In this document: positions 41,788 through 50,679 of the stretch, one piece after another
Position numbering within the stretch: position 1 is the stretch's first letter
How the letters are laid out: every line of letters starts with the position of its first letter
Source: Chloroflexota bacterium
GTDB lineage: Bacteria > Chloroflexota > Anaerolineae > Anaerolineales > Villigracilaceae
Length of the DNA stretch: 64,000 nucleotides
Direction: 5' to 3'
Assembly (NCBI GenBank): GCA_021414245.1
Contig: JAIOOU010000004.1
Coordinates: 558,001-622,000 of the forward strand
The notes under the pieces: generated by a model
Databases searched by the model: none
Seen by the model: the letters and a program-made list of their open reading frames with translations, nothing else
Told to the model about the DNA's origin: nothing
Translations under genes and position numbers: made by a program

Positions 41788-43149
41788 TTAGAACCCGTTT
41801 TTTCTGATCACTGATTTATACCATTTGGCACTGTCTTTCAATATGCGTTCCCGGGTCTCAAAATCGACCCAGATAATGCCGAAGCGTTGACCGTATCCAA
41901 ACGACCACTCAAAGTTATCCATCAACGACCAGACAAAATATCCGGCCAGGGGCACGCCCGCCTGTATGGCGCGATGCGCCGCCGCAATGTGTGTCTTCAA
42001 ATAGTGGATGCGATGCACATCCGGGACCTTGCCGTTTTCGTCCGGCGGCGTGGAATAGCTCGCGCCGTTCTCGGAAATGTAGATCCTGCGGGGCAGGTAA
42101 TCGAAATAAACGCGCCCGAGGGATCCGGTCAGCCCGTCTGGGTAATTTTCCCAATCCATATCCGTCCAATGTTCGGGGGTTTTGGGAAGTAAAAAATCGA
42201 TCTGCGGTTCGTTTTCCGGTGTATTTGCACGGTGCAGGTTGCGGCCGTAATAGTTCAAGCCCATGAAATCGGTCGGTGTGGCGATTGCCTGCATGTCGCC
42301 GGTTTTGACAAAATCGAAGCCGTTCGAGAGGGCTCCCAGTTTCATGAAGTGCTCGGTCATGTCTGCAGGGTAGCCGCGTGTATATAGGGGGTCGGAAAAC
42401 CAACGGAACCATCTCCCGTCATCCAGCCGGGCGGATTCCATATCCATGACACTCTTCGAGGCGGGAACCTTCCAGCTGATGTTCAACACAATTCCCGCCT
42501 CAGAGTTCGGACTGTTGCGATGAATGACAGGCACCGCCCGGCCATGGGAAAGCAGCAGGTGATGAGCTGCTTTCATGCCCAGGGTGACATCCTTCTTCCC
42601 GGGTGCATGGACTCCCATTTCATAACCAAGCCAGGCCACCACAGCAGGTTCGTTGTGAGTGGCCCAGCTTTTTACCCGGTCGCCCAGGGCGCGGGTGACC
42701 ACATCGGTGTATTCCACAAAGGCCTCCGCCGTTGAGCGGACCGGCCAGCCGCCTTCGTCCTCCAGCGTCTGCGGGAGGTCCCAGTGATACAGGGTGGCAA
42801 AGGGCGTAATGTCCGCGGCCAGCAGACCATCCACCAGACGGCTGTAGAAGTCCACTCCCTTTTGATTGACCTTGCCCCGTCCCATTGGCAGGATGCGCGG
42901 CCAGGAGACCGAAAAGCGGTAGGCCTTCAAGCCCAGCTTCTTCATTAATCCAATATCTTTTTTCCACAGGCGATAATGATCCGTGGCCACATCTCCCGTG
43001 TCGTTGTTCCGGATCCGGCCCGGCGTATGTGCGAACCGGTCCCAGGTGGATTCTCCCTTGCCGTACTTGTCCCAGGCCCCTTCGATTTGATACGAGGCCG
43101 TGGCCGCGCCCCAAAGAAAATCTTTTGGAAATTTGATTTTATTTGTCAT
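41788..43149 (-). CDS. GH1 beta-glucosidase
   Basis: A 453-residue GH1 enzyme. N-terminal signature FPKDFLWGAATASYQIEGAW (about 5-24), acid/base Glu in WATHNEPAVVAWLGYEMG (about 163), nucleophile Glu in RRIYISENGASYS (about 352), and the aglycone/glycone region WSLMDNFEWSFGYGQRFGI (about 405-423). The pattern and length match bacterial cytoplasmic beta-glucosidase releasing glucose from cellobiose and other beta-glucosides. No signal peptide, so it acts on imported oligosaccharides. Last gene of the LacI-controlled operon; its ATG overlaps the preceding stop by four bases. Confidence 0.94.
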   Translation of the reverse strand: MTNKIKFPKDFLWGAATASYQIEGAWDKYGKGESTWDRFAHTPGRIRNNDTGDVATDHYRLWKKDIGLMKKLGLKAYRFSVSWPRILPMGRGKVNQKGVDFYSRLVDGLLAADITPFATLYHWDLPQTLEDEGGWPVRSTAEAFVEYTDVVTRALGDRVKSWATHNEPAVVAWLGYEMGVHAPGKKDVTLGMKAAHHLLLSHGRAVPVIHRNSPNSEAGIVLNISWKVPASKSVMDMESARLDDGRWFRWFSDPLYTRGYPADMTEHFMKLGALSNGFDFVKTGDMQAIATPTDFMGLNYYGRNLHRANTPENEPQIDFLLPKTPEHWTDMDWENYPDGLTGSLGRVYFDYLPRRIYISENGASYSTPPDENGKVPDVHRIHYLKTHIAAAHRAIQAGVPLAGYFVWSLMDNFEWSFGYGQRFGIIWVDFETRERILKDSAKWYKSVIRKNGF

Positions 43150-44030
43150 TCTATACTCCAGGTCGTCTCCTGATTTGATGCAAGTCTTGCACTGATCGCC
43201 CGCGCCGCCTCGATCGTCGCGGGATACAGGGTATCCGTGATGACCTCCCAGGTCTCTTCATGGATCAGGCTTTGATTTGGGTCCAGCCTTTCCAGAGGCC
43301 CAAGTGTTTCCAACTCAAGATAGGAATCTTTTACATAGGCTTCCACGTTACAACCCCGGTCGGGATAATTTGAAGCGGTAAGAACCGGGAATCTTTTAAC
43401 GAATAAAGTATTTTCCACGGTGCAGGCGATCCATCCGTATTTGTTAAAGCAGCCAACCTTGAAAGCCGGCTCCGCTGCCTGTCCGTGCAGAAGGATCATG
43501 TCATCGTGCAATTCGAAGCGCGGATCACGAAACTGTGAATACGGCCAGAACACAACGTTGCGGTCCGGCGCCAGCCCTTCGGAAGATCCAAGCGGCAGGA
43601 CCGCCATGCCCGCCCGGCGCAACTGGGTGATTCCCCAGGCTGCACACTCGATCGACTGGCTGCCATGCCAGGTGATGCGATGGGCAAGGTGTACACGGTT
43701 TTCATCCAATCGGACGGTGATTTCCTTTTCCAGCCCGGCTGCATCCACGCAACCAGCAAGCACCACTTTGTTTTTGTCGCCTGTGATTCTAATTCCGCCT
43801 TCCGGAACGGTATAAAACGGATCTTCAGGCGCGACCCAAAGCCGATGACCCCCATACAAAACATATTCACCGTGCGGAGTGGGCCAGTGTACTCCGGGGG
43901 TTTCTGCCAGTAAATTCGCTTTTGTGCCCTGTACGTACAACCCGATGATGCACGGCCCGATTGTCGTCAGATAATCGAGCCGTAGAAATTCATTTTCAAG
44001 GGAGGAGAACGGAGGAGCGGATGCCGTCAT
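43146..44030 (-). CDS. Mutarotase-like (DUF4380-type) protein
   Basis: A 294-residue protein without signal peptide and rich in beta-strands: ENEFLRLDYLTTIGPCIIGL near the start, YVLYGGHRLWVAPEDP (about 75-90), RITWHGSQSIECAAWGITQL, and VEAYVKDSYLELETLGPLE. The GGHRLWVAPE and ELETLGPL blocks are typical of the galactose-mutarotase-like superfamily, including DUF4380. It may interconvert anomers of the sugars or sugar phosphates formed by the adjacent cellobiose phosphorylase, but activity is inferred from fold and context. It overlaps the GH94 stop and the GH1 start. Confidence 0.72.
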   Translation of the reverse strand: MTASAPPFSSLENEFLRLDYLTTIGPCIIGLYVQGTKANLLAETPGVHWPTPHGEYVLYGGHRLWVAPEDPFYTVPEGGIRITGDKNKVVLAGCVDAAGLEKEITVRLDENRVHLAHRITWHGSQSIECAAWGITQLRRAGMAVLPLGSSEGLAPDRNVVFWPYSQFRDPRFELHDDMILLHGQAAEPAFKVGCFNKYGWIACTVENTLFVKRFPVLTASNYPDRGCNVEAYVKDSYLELETLGPLERLDPNQSLIHEETWEVITDTLYPATIEAARAISARLASNQETTWSIE

Positions 44031-46477
44031 TACCCCATCACCACTTCAACATGTACATCGCCCTTGCCCGCTTCCGCGCGGATCAGCCTTCCCGAAATCT
44101 GCTTCCCGTTGACCGTGATCCTTTCCACGCCTTTGCTGACATGTTTCGGATTGGTCACTGTGATGTGGTAACAGACACCGCGATAGCTGCGTGTGACCTT
44201 GAATCCATCCCAGTCGGCAGGGATGGCCGGGTCGATTTCCAGACCCTCAAAGCACGGACGAATGCCGAGGATGTATTGCGTGATGGCGGCGTAGTTCCAG
44301 GCGGCCGTGCCGGTCAGCCAGGAATTCTTGGCTTCTCCATGGGTTGGCGCATCCCTGCCCGCGATCATTTGGGCGTAAACGTACGGTTCGCACTTGTGCA
44401 GATCGCTCAGCTCTTCGCGTGTTGAGGGATTAATGCGCTTGTAATAATCGAAGGCCTTGCTGCCGCGCCCAACCATGGATTCAGCGATCATGATCCATGG
44501 ATTGGTGTGGCAGAAGATGCCCGCGTTCTCCTTGTAGCCTGGCGGATAGGAGGAAACCTCGCCCAAATGCAGGTAATACTGGCTGAAGGCGGGTTGTTGA
44601 AGCACGATTCCGTGCGGGGTGGCCAGATGTTCCGCCACCGCATCCAGTGCTTTGATCGCATTGCCGTTCTCCAGACCCAGGCCCGCGATCACACAAATGC
44701 CCTGTGGTTCGATAAAGATGCGGCCTTCCGTATTTTCCTTTGAACCCAGGACATGGCCAAAATTATCGTACGCCCGCCGGAACCACTCCCCGTCCCAGCC
44801 CACCGCCCAGATCGTTTTTTCCATCTCGGCCGCGGCCTTTTGAATTTTACCCAACTCCGCCTGGTCGTTTCGATGGCCGGCAATCCCTGCCATTTCCCTG
44901 CATGCCAGCACGAACAACCCGGCAATGAACACGCTTTCCGCCACCATGCCGTCCTTGTTGGTGGTGGTCTGGAAGGACTGTCCCGGGGTGTCGGAGAAAC
45001 AGTTCAGGTTCAAACAATCGTTCCAGTCCGCCCGGCCGATCAGGGGCAGCTGATTGGGTCCGAGTCGGTCCAATGTATATTGGAGGGCGCGCTGCAGATG
45101 TTCGTAGAGCGGCATTTCGCTGCCGGCTTCATTCTCGTACTGTACGGGTTCATCCAGAATGGACCAGTCGCCGCTTTCCTTGATATAGGCTGCGACCCCC
45201 AGCACCAGCCAGGCTGAATCGTCATTGAAGCCGGAGCCCACATCGTTGTTGCCGCGTTTGGTGAGCGGCTGGTACTGATGAAAGGCGCCGCCGTTCCTGA
45301 GCTGGGTCGCGGACAGATCCAAAATTCGTTCCCGCGCCCGTTCGGGGATCATATGCACGAAGCCGAGCAGGTCCTGGTTTGAATCGCGGAAGCCCATGCC
45401 GCGGCCGATGCCGCTTTCAAAATAGGAGGCCGAGCGGCTCATGTTGAATGTCACCATGCATTGATAGGCGTTCCAGATGTTCACCATGCGGTTGGTGTCT
45501 GTATCGGGTGTGGTCACCTGCAACTTGCCGAGCAGCATGGTCCAGTACTCGCGCAATGTGTTGAAGGCCCCGTCTGCATTTGCGGTCTGCAAATATTTCC
45601 GGATGACCGGTTTGACCCTTTTCTTGTTGATGACTTGTGATCCGGACGGGTCAAACTTTTCATCCTTTGGATTTTCCTGATAGCCCAGGATGAATACGAC
45701 CTGTTTCTGCTCCCCGGCCTTCAAATGCACCTTGACATGATGGGAACCGATCAGCTGCCATCCATGCGCTTCAGAATTGACCGATGTGCCGGTTTGCACA
45801 ACCTGGGGCTGGTCCCAGCCCTGATAATTTCCCAAAAAGGCTTCCCGCTGCGTATCGTAACCGGCCAGTTTTTCAGAGCATGCGAAGTATGCGAAATGAT
45901 TGCGGCGTTCGCGGTATTCGCTCTTGTGATAGATGACCTCATCCGCGATCTCCACCTGCCCGATCGAATAATTGCGCTGGAAATTCGTCGCGTCGTCGTT
46001 TGCGTCCCACAGACAAAACTCGATGGCTGAGAACAGGCTCAGGTCGGAGTCCGATCCGCTCTCGTTGGTCAGGGTCACCTGCCAGATCTCGAGACTTTCC
46101 CCAAGCGGCACAAAGTAGCGGGTCGAGGATTTGATCCCGTTGAATTTGGAGGTAATGATCGTATACCCCTGTCCATGGCGGCATTCATATTCGTCCAGTT
46201 TTGTGCGGGTGGGCATCCAGGAGGGCGACCAGTATTGTCCGCTGTGATTGTCGCGCAGGTATAGATACCGGCCGCCGACATCGAGCGGGGAATTGTTATA
46301 GCGATAGCGGGTCAGGCGGCGCAGGCGCGCATCTTTATAAAATGAATAGCCGCCGGCGGTATTTGAAATGAGACCAAAATATTCCTCGCAGCCGAGATAG
46401 TTGATCCAGGGCAGGGGCGTGTCGGGGCGGGTGATGATGTATTCACGGGATGCGTCGTCAAAGTGTCCGTATTTCAT
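44030..46477 (-). CDS. GH94 cellobiose phosphorylase
   Basis: An 815-residue protein of the length expected for cellobiose phosphorylase. N-terminal super-beta-sandwich (residues 1-290: YIITRPDTPLPWINYLGCEE, GGYSFYKDARLRRLTRYRYN), then an (alpha/alpha)6 barrel with GRGMGFRDSNQDLLGFVHM (about 360), the general acid Asp in IGRADWNDCLNLN (about 485) and phosphate-site residues in HCEPYVYAQMIAG-like KCEPYVYAQMIAGRDAP. It splits cellobiose with phosphate to glucose 1-phosphate and glucose, saving ATP. The substrate is most likely cellobiose, though cellodextrin or laminaribiose phosphorylases are related. Cytoplasmic. AAAGGA precedes the ATG; a TATAAT at 46505-46500 could be an internal promoter. 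Confidence 0.92.
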   Translation of the reverse strand: MKYGHFDDASREYIITRPDTPLPWINYLGCEEYFGLISNTAGGYSFYKDARLRRLTRYRYNNSPLDVGGRYLYLRDNHSGQYWSPSWMPTRTKLDEYECRHGQGYTIITSKFNGIKSSTRYFVPLGESLEIWQVTLTNESGSDSDLSLFSAIEFCLWDANDDATNFQRNYSIGQVEIADEVIYHKSEYRERRNHFAYFACSEKLAGYDTQREAFLGNYQGWDQPQVVQTGTSVNSEAHGWQLIGSHHVKVHLKAGEQKQVVFILGYQENPKDEKFDPSGSQVINKKRVKPVIRKYLQTANADGAFNTLREYWTMLLGKLQVTTPDTDTNRMVNIWNAYQCMVTFNMSRSASYFESGIGRGMGFRDSNQDLLGFVHMIPERARERILDLSATQLRNGGAFHQYQPLTKRGNNDVGSGFNDDSAWLVLGVAAYIKESGDWSILDEPVQYENEAGSEMPLYEHLQRALQYTLDRLGPNQLPLIGRADWNDCLNLNCFSDTPGQSFQTTTNKDGMVAESVFIAGLFVLACREMAGIAGHRNDQAELGKIQKAAAEMEKTIWAVGWDGEWFRRAYDNFGHVLGSKENTEGRIFIEPQGICVIAGLGLENGNAIKALDAVAEHLATPHGIVLQQPAFSQYYLHLGEVSSYPPGYKENAGIFCHTNPWIMIAESMVGRGSKAFDYYKRINPSTREELSDLHKCEPYVYAQMIAGRDAPTHGEAKNSWLTGTAAWNYAAITQYILGIRPCFEGLEIDPAIPADWDGFKVTRSYRGVCYHITVTNPKHVSKGVERITVNGKQISGRLIRAEAGKGDVHVEVVMG

Positions 46478-46505
46478 GATTGTCCTTTGTCGTACCGGTA
46501 TTATA

Positions 46506-49151
46506 TTATTTGATGTTCGCCAGTTCTTTTTCTATGGTTTGCACCAGTTCCTGCGGCACATAGTTGGGATGGTTGCTTGCGACCTGCTCAAGGGTCATAT
46601 TGAACGCCATGCTCATATCTTCCATCAACAGGAAACCGCCTGCGTACTTGGTCAGGATGGCGCGTCCATCCGGGTCGTCAAGCAGGGCCTGGATGGTGAG
46701 ACCGGCATGCAGGCGCGACGCCCGCGGTTCGGGATTGAGAAGGACCGATCCGCGCAGGCGGATGTCGCGGCTGGATGCACCCACGAGGATCTCAAATTCA
46801 CCCGTTTCGATGGACCATGAATTCTTAAGTATATCGAAATACCAAAAGGCTTCGCGGTTCAGTGTGAAGTTGAGTGTCTTGGTCTGCCCGGGATTCAATT
46901 CCACTTTCTCGAAGGCCTTCAGTTCCTTTTCCGGCCGTGCAATGGTGGATTGAACATCGCGCACATACAATTGCACAACCTCCCTGCCTTTGACCCCGCC
47001 GGTGTTCGTCACGTCCATTTTGACCTGCAGGATCTGCCCCGGCGTGATGGTTGTTTCACTTATATTCAAGTTGCCGTACTTGAAGGTTGTGTAGGAAAGC
47101 CCGTGGCCGAACGGGAACAGCGGTGCAATTTCCTTTTTGTCGTAATAGCGATAACCGACGAAGATACCCTCTCCATAACGGACCCTGCCATTTTCACCCG
47201 GGTAGTTGATATAAGCCGGGTTGTCCTGCAGCCGCACCGGGAAGGTGGTGGGAAGTTTTCCGCTGGGATTCACGTCACCGAAAAGCACATCTGCAAGCGC
47301 ATTGCCCTGTTCCTGGCCGTCATACCAAAGTTGTAGGATGGCGGGCACTTCATCCACCCAGGGCATTTCGACCGGGGAGCCGGCATTTAATACAACAATC
47401 GTATTCGGGTTTGCAGCCGCCACCCGGCGGATCAATTCATCCTGCCGGCCGGGCAGCTTCATGTCCACACGGTCAAAACCTTCGGATTCCCAGTCCCCGT
47501 TCAATCCGGCGATGATCACAGCCACATCCGAACGCCCGGCCAGCGCGACCGCCTCGGCGATCAAATCCGGTGCATGGGGCGGCTGATGGCCCAATGCAAC
47601 CGCACGCCAGCGCGGGTCGCCTTTCCAGTAGTATTCCAATTTGATTTCGTAGGATTTTCCGCCTTCCAGTTCAAGGTCGGCGGTCTTTTGCTGTCCCATG
47701 TCCGAATCAGCCCAATGGTCAATGACCAGCTTGCCGTTAAGAAAGAGGCGGCACCAGCCCACGGCGGAAAGGCCCAGTGTATGTGTCCCGCTTTCCCTGG
47801 GTGTAAAAAATCCTTCCATGCGCATCGAGAAATTATCCTGTGGCACTCCGGGGACGCTTTTGTCAAACCAGGCGTGCTGGACGCGCGTAGTCGTTTCGAT
47901 GTGGAGGGGGTTCCCTGAGAAATCAGTTCCCGCATACAAGCTCAAGCGCAGTCCGCTTTCGCCGTTTGCCGCGGACAAAGTGTCAGGTTCCGGTGCAGGT
48001 AATGTTTTATGAATTAAAACTCCAGATGCGGTCTCCACCAAAACGTCCCTGCCTTCCGGATTGTTGACGCCATCGAACGGCGAGATTGTGTAATGCGGGG
48101 TGACACTTGAACTGCCGCCGCCCAAAATTTGCGCTTTGCGTGCATAAGGACCGATCATTGCGATGGTCCTGGTGGCATGGTCGAGCGGCAGAACCCCGTT
48201 ATTTTTAAGCAGCACGATGGCTTCCTGCGCGGCTTCACGAATGATCAGGCGGTGTTCGGGCCGGTCCTCGCTTTTTTCAGGCTGCAGCTCCGGATGTTCA
48301 AACCGACCGGCTTTTTCCAACACACCCAGCAGGCGGCGGACCTTATCGTTCAATCCTTCCCCGGTCAGGGTTCCGTTTTCGAGGGCCTTTTTTACCACTT
48401 CAGCTGCCATCCAGCGCGCGGGGCCGGGCATTTCAATGTCCAGCCCGCCGGATGGAACACCATCATCATACGTCCCAAACCAATCGGATATCACGATGCC
48501 CTTGTAATTCCACTCGCCTTTTAGAATTTCAAGCAGGGAATGATCGCATTCGCAGGCATAGACTCCATTCACGCGGTTGTAGGAGGACATGACCGCCCAC
48601 GGGTTGGAATTGCGGATCGCGATGCGGAATGGTTCCAGATAGATCTCGCGCAGGGTGCGTTCATCCACCTCTGAACTGATCGAGAAACGTTCGAACTCCT
48701 GGTCGTTGGCAATGAAATGTTTGATACATGCCCCCACGCCCTGATCCTGAATTCCTTTGATATACGCCGAAGCCAGCATGCCGCTCAGGAATGGATCCTC
48801 GGAATAACACTCGAAGTTGCGCCCGGCAATGGGGGTGCGGTGAATGTTGACCGTTGGTGCGAGCAGGATATGGGCGCCCTTGGTTTTCACCTCGTCTCCG
48901 AGCACATTCCCGACCTTTTCAACCAGGCCTGGATTCCATGTTGCGCCGAGCGCGATTCCCACGGGTGTTGCCACCGATGGGGAAGCCATGCTGCCCCAGG
49001 CGCCGCGCGCACCGTTCGGACCGTCAGTCATTTTGAATTGCGGGATGCCGAGCCGCGGAACTGGGGCGCTGTGCCACAAGTCCGCGCCGGCCAGCATGGA
49101 AATTTTTTCGTCCAGTGTCATTTGTTTGAGCAGATCGTCAATGCAAGACAT
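46506..49151 (-). CDS. GH3 beta-glucosidase with PA14 domain
   Basis: About 881 residues. GH3 N-terminal TIM barrel begins at LLKQMTLDEKISMLAGADLW, with substrate-binding KMTDGPNGARG and IKHFIANDQEFERFS, and the nucleophile Asp in IVISDWFGTYDGV-like region (VISDWFGTYD, about residue 225). A PA14 carbohydrate-binding domain is inserted in the C-terminal GH3 domain (about 390-535), as in Kluyveromyces-type beta-glucosidases, followed by PSGKLPTTFP, FPFGHGLSYT and a fibronectin-III-like domain (about 660-740). No signal peptide. ATG 49151 has AAAGGA at good spacing; an in-frame ATG at 49199 directly abuts the upstream hairpin and is less likely. Confidence 0.9.
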   Translation of the reverse strand: MSCIDDLLKQMTLDEKISMLAGADLWHSAPVPRLGIPQFKMTDGPNGARGAWGSMASPSVATPVGIALGATWNPGLVEKVGNVLGDEVKTKGAHILLAPTVNIHRTPIAGRNFECYSEDPFLSGMLASAYIKGIQDQGVGACIKHFIANDQEFERFSISSEVDERTLREIYLEPFRIAIRNSNPWAVMSSYNRVNGVYACECDHSLLEILKGEWNYKGIVISDWFGTYDDGVPSGGLDIEMPGPARWMAAEVVKKALENGTLTGEGLNDKVRRLLGVLEKAGRFEHPELQPEKSEDRPEHRLIIREAAQEAIVLLKNNGVLPLDHATRTIAMIGPYARKAQILGGGSSSVTPHYTISPFDGVNNPEGRDVLVETASGVLIHKTLPAPEPDTLSAANGESGLRLSLYAGTDFSGNPLHIETTTRVQHAWFDKSVPGVPQDNFSMRMEGFFTPRESGTHTLGLSAVGWCRLFLNGKLVIDHWADSDMGQQKTADLELEGGKSYEIKLEYYWKGDPRWRAVALGHQPPHAPDLIAEAVALAGRSDVAVIIAGLNGDWESEGFDRVDMKLPGRQDELIRRVAAANPNTIVVLNAGSPVEMPWVDEVPAILQLWYDGQEQGNALADVLFGDVNPSGKLPTTFPVRLQDNPAYINYPGENGRVRYGEGIFVGYRYYDKKEIAPLFPFGHGLSYTTFKYGNLNISETTITPGQILQVKMDVTNTGGVKGREVVQLYVRDVQSTIARPEKELKAFEKVELNPGQTKTLNFTLNREAFWYFDILKNSWSIETGEFEILVGASSRDIRLRGSVLLNPEPRASRLHAGLTIQALLDDPDGRAILTKYAGGFLLMEDMSMAFNMTLEQVASNHPNYVPQELVQTIEKELANIK

Positions 49152-49200
49152 GAGTTCCTTTGAAGAGCTGACGGTTGGCAGGTATTTGCTAATTTGCATA

Positions 49201-49226
49201 AAGAAACGCCTTCGAAGGCGTTTCTT
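49201..49226 (-). terminator. Hairpin between GH4 and PA14-GH3 genes
   Basis: AAGAAACGCC and GGCGTTTCTT form a 10-bp stem around the self-complementary TTCGAA, five bases after the GH4 stop, followed by T residues on the minus strand. It probably attenuates expression of the distal genes, since no strong new promoter is visible. Confidence 0.7.
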
Positions 49227-49231
49227 CCAGT

Positions 49232-50530
49232 TTAATTGAAGAATTGCGGCAGGTATTCACGATGGATTTCGAGCATATCGTCTAGAACAGCCTGTACTTG
49301 GTCGGCTTTGGGGCCAAGCGGGTGAACCAGCAGAGCCTGATAAGCAGCATCCCGGTCGCCATGTACGGCAGCTTCCACGGTCAGCAGTTCATACGACTTG
49401 ACTGCGGAGATCAACCCGAAACAGGAGGAGGGCAGGGGGGCGGTGGTAATGGGGGTGATTCCGCTCTTCCCGACCCTGGAAGGTATTTCCAATACCCATT
49501 CTGCCGGCCATTCCTTTACAGCATCATTGTTCCTGACGTTGACAACATGGGTCTCGCCCAGGTCGTTGTAGTGTGAATTCAGCAATTGAATCGCCATGGT
49601 GGAATAATATGCACCGCCTCGTTTCATTAACTCTGCCGGGAGCTCCTTGAGTTCGGGGTCCGCGTACTCTTGCAGAAGTTTCTTTTCGACCTCCATTACC
49701 TCCTCCGCGCGGGAAGGCGGCCAATTGGCCTGTTCCCTTAGTTTCCTATCCGTGTGATAGAAATATTGGAGATAGGAATTGGGGATCATCTGCAAAACCT
49801 CCAGGGTGCGCACCTCCCATTCGGGATGTTCCTCTTTTTTCAATTTATCCATGTAAGCCTGGAGGACCTGCGGCCAGATGTCGAAACCGTCCACCGTAAA
49901 ACCATAATGCCAGGATAGATGATTCAGGCCCAGGGTTTTCAGTCCAACCCGGCCCGGGTCAATTTTTTGACCGGCAGCCTGTTCGAGGCCTTCGATGATA
50001 TGCATCACCGTTGTGATTGGCACATTACATACGCCCACCGAGGGCGTCTCCTTTGCATATTCACACACCGCTTGTGTGACCAACCCTGCGGGATTGGTAA
50101 AGTTAACCAACAGCGCACCGGGTTTGGCAAGTCCCTGCATGTCCCTTGCAACCTGAAGAATGACCGGAATGGTGCGCAGGGCCTTGGACATGCCGCCAAC
50201 CCCGGTGGTTTCCTGCCCGATCAGGCCGTGATGCAAACCGAGATACTCGTCGCGTTTGCGCGCCTGCATGTGGCCAACACGCAGTTGAGTAATTACATAA
50301 TCCGCATCGCTGACCGCGGCGCGCTGGTCGCCGGTCAGGATTATTTTGAAGGGGGAGCCTTTGGTCTCCAGCATGCGCCGGGCAAATCCGCCCACCACAT
50401 CCAGACGTTCCCTGTCTATATCCATGAGCCATAGCTCATTAATGGGGAATTTTTCCAGACGTGAGAGAAACCCGTTGGTGAGCTCCGGTGTGTAGGTTGA
50501 TCCGCCGCCGACCACAGCAACTTTTAACAT
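49232..50530 (-). CDS. GH4 family glycosidase, 6-phospho-beta-glucosidase type
   Basis: A 432-residue NAD- and metal-dependent GH4 enzyme. Rossmann start VAVVGGGSTYTPELTNGFL (about 4-22), LMDIDRERLDVV, QLRVGHMQARKRDEYLGL (about 81-98), IGQETTGVGGMSKAL, LLVNFTNPAGLV, the metal-binding Cys in SVGVCNVPITT (about 172) and metal His in GLNHLSWHYGF (about 200). The set matches LicH/BglT-type 6-phospho-beta-glucosidases, which cleave by an oxidation-elimination route. Oddly no PTS or beta-glucoside kinase gene is present here to make a 6-phosphorylated substrate, so another specificity is possible. Weak ribosome site. Confidence 0.9.
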   Translation of the reverse strand: MLKVAVVGGGSTYTPELTNGFLSRLEKFPINELWLMDIDRERLDVVGGFARRMLETKGSPFKIILTGDQRAAVSDADYVITQLRVGHMQARKRDEYLGLHHGLIGQETTGVGGMSKALRTIPVILQVARDMQGLAKPGALLVNFTNPAGLVTQAVCEYAKETPSVGVCNVPITTVMHIIEGLEQAAGQKIDPGRVGLKTLGLNHLSWHYGFTVDGFDIWPQVLQAYMDKLKKEEHPEWEVRTLEVLQMIPNSYLQYFYHTDRKLREQANWPPSRAEEVMEVEKKLLQEYADPELKELPAELMKRGGAYYSTMAIQLLNSHYNDLGETHVVNVRNNDAVKEWPAEWVLEIPSRVGKSGITPITTAPLPSSCFGLISAVKSYELLTVEAAVHGDRDAAYQALLVHPLGPKADQVQAVLDDMLEIHREYLPQFFN

Positions 50531-50679
50531 GGATACGTCCCAATTGGATTGAGCTGCGCACTGTCTGGCTGGTTTGGTTCACAAAAAAACTGGCCAGATT
50601 CCCGGCAATGGCGAACCGGAAAGCGAGTCAAACCTTTGGAATAATGCCTCCAGACATTGCATGCAACATGGTTTTAAAT

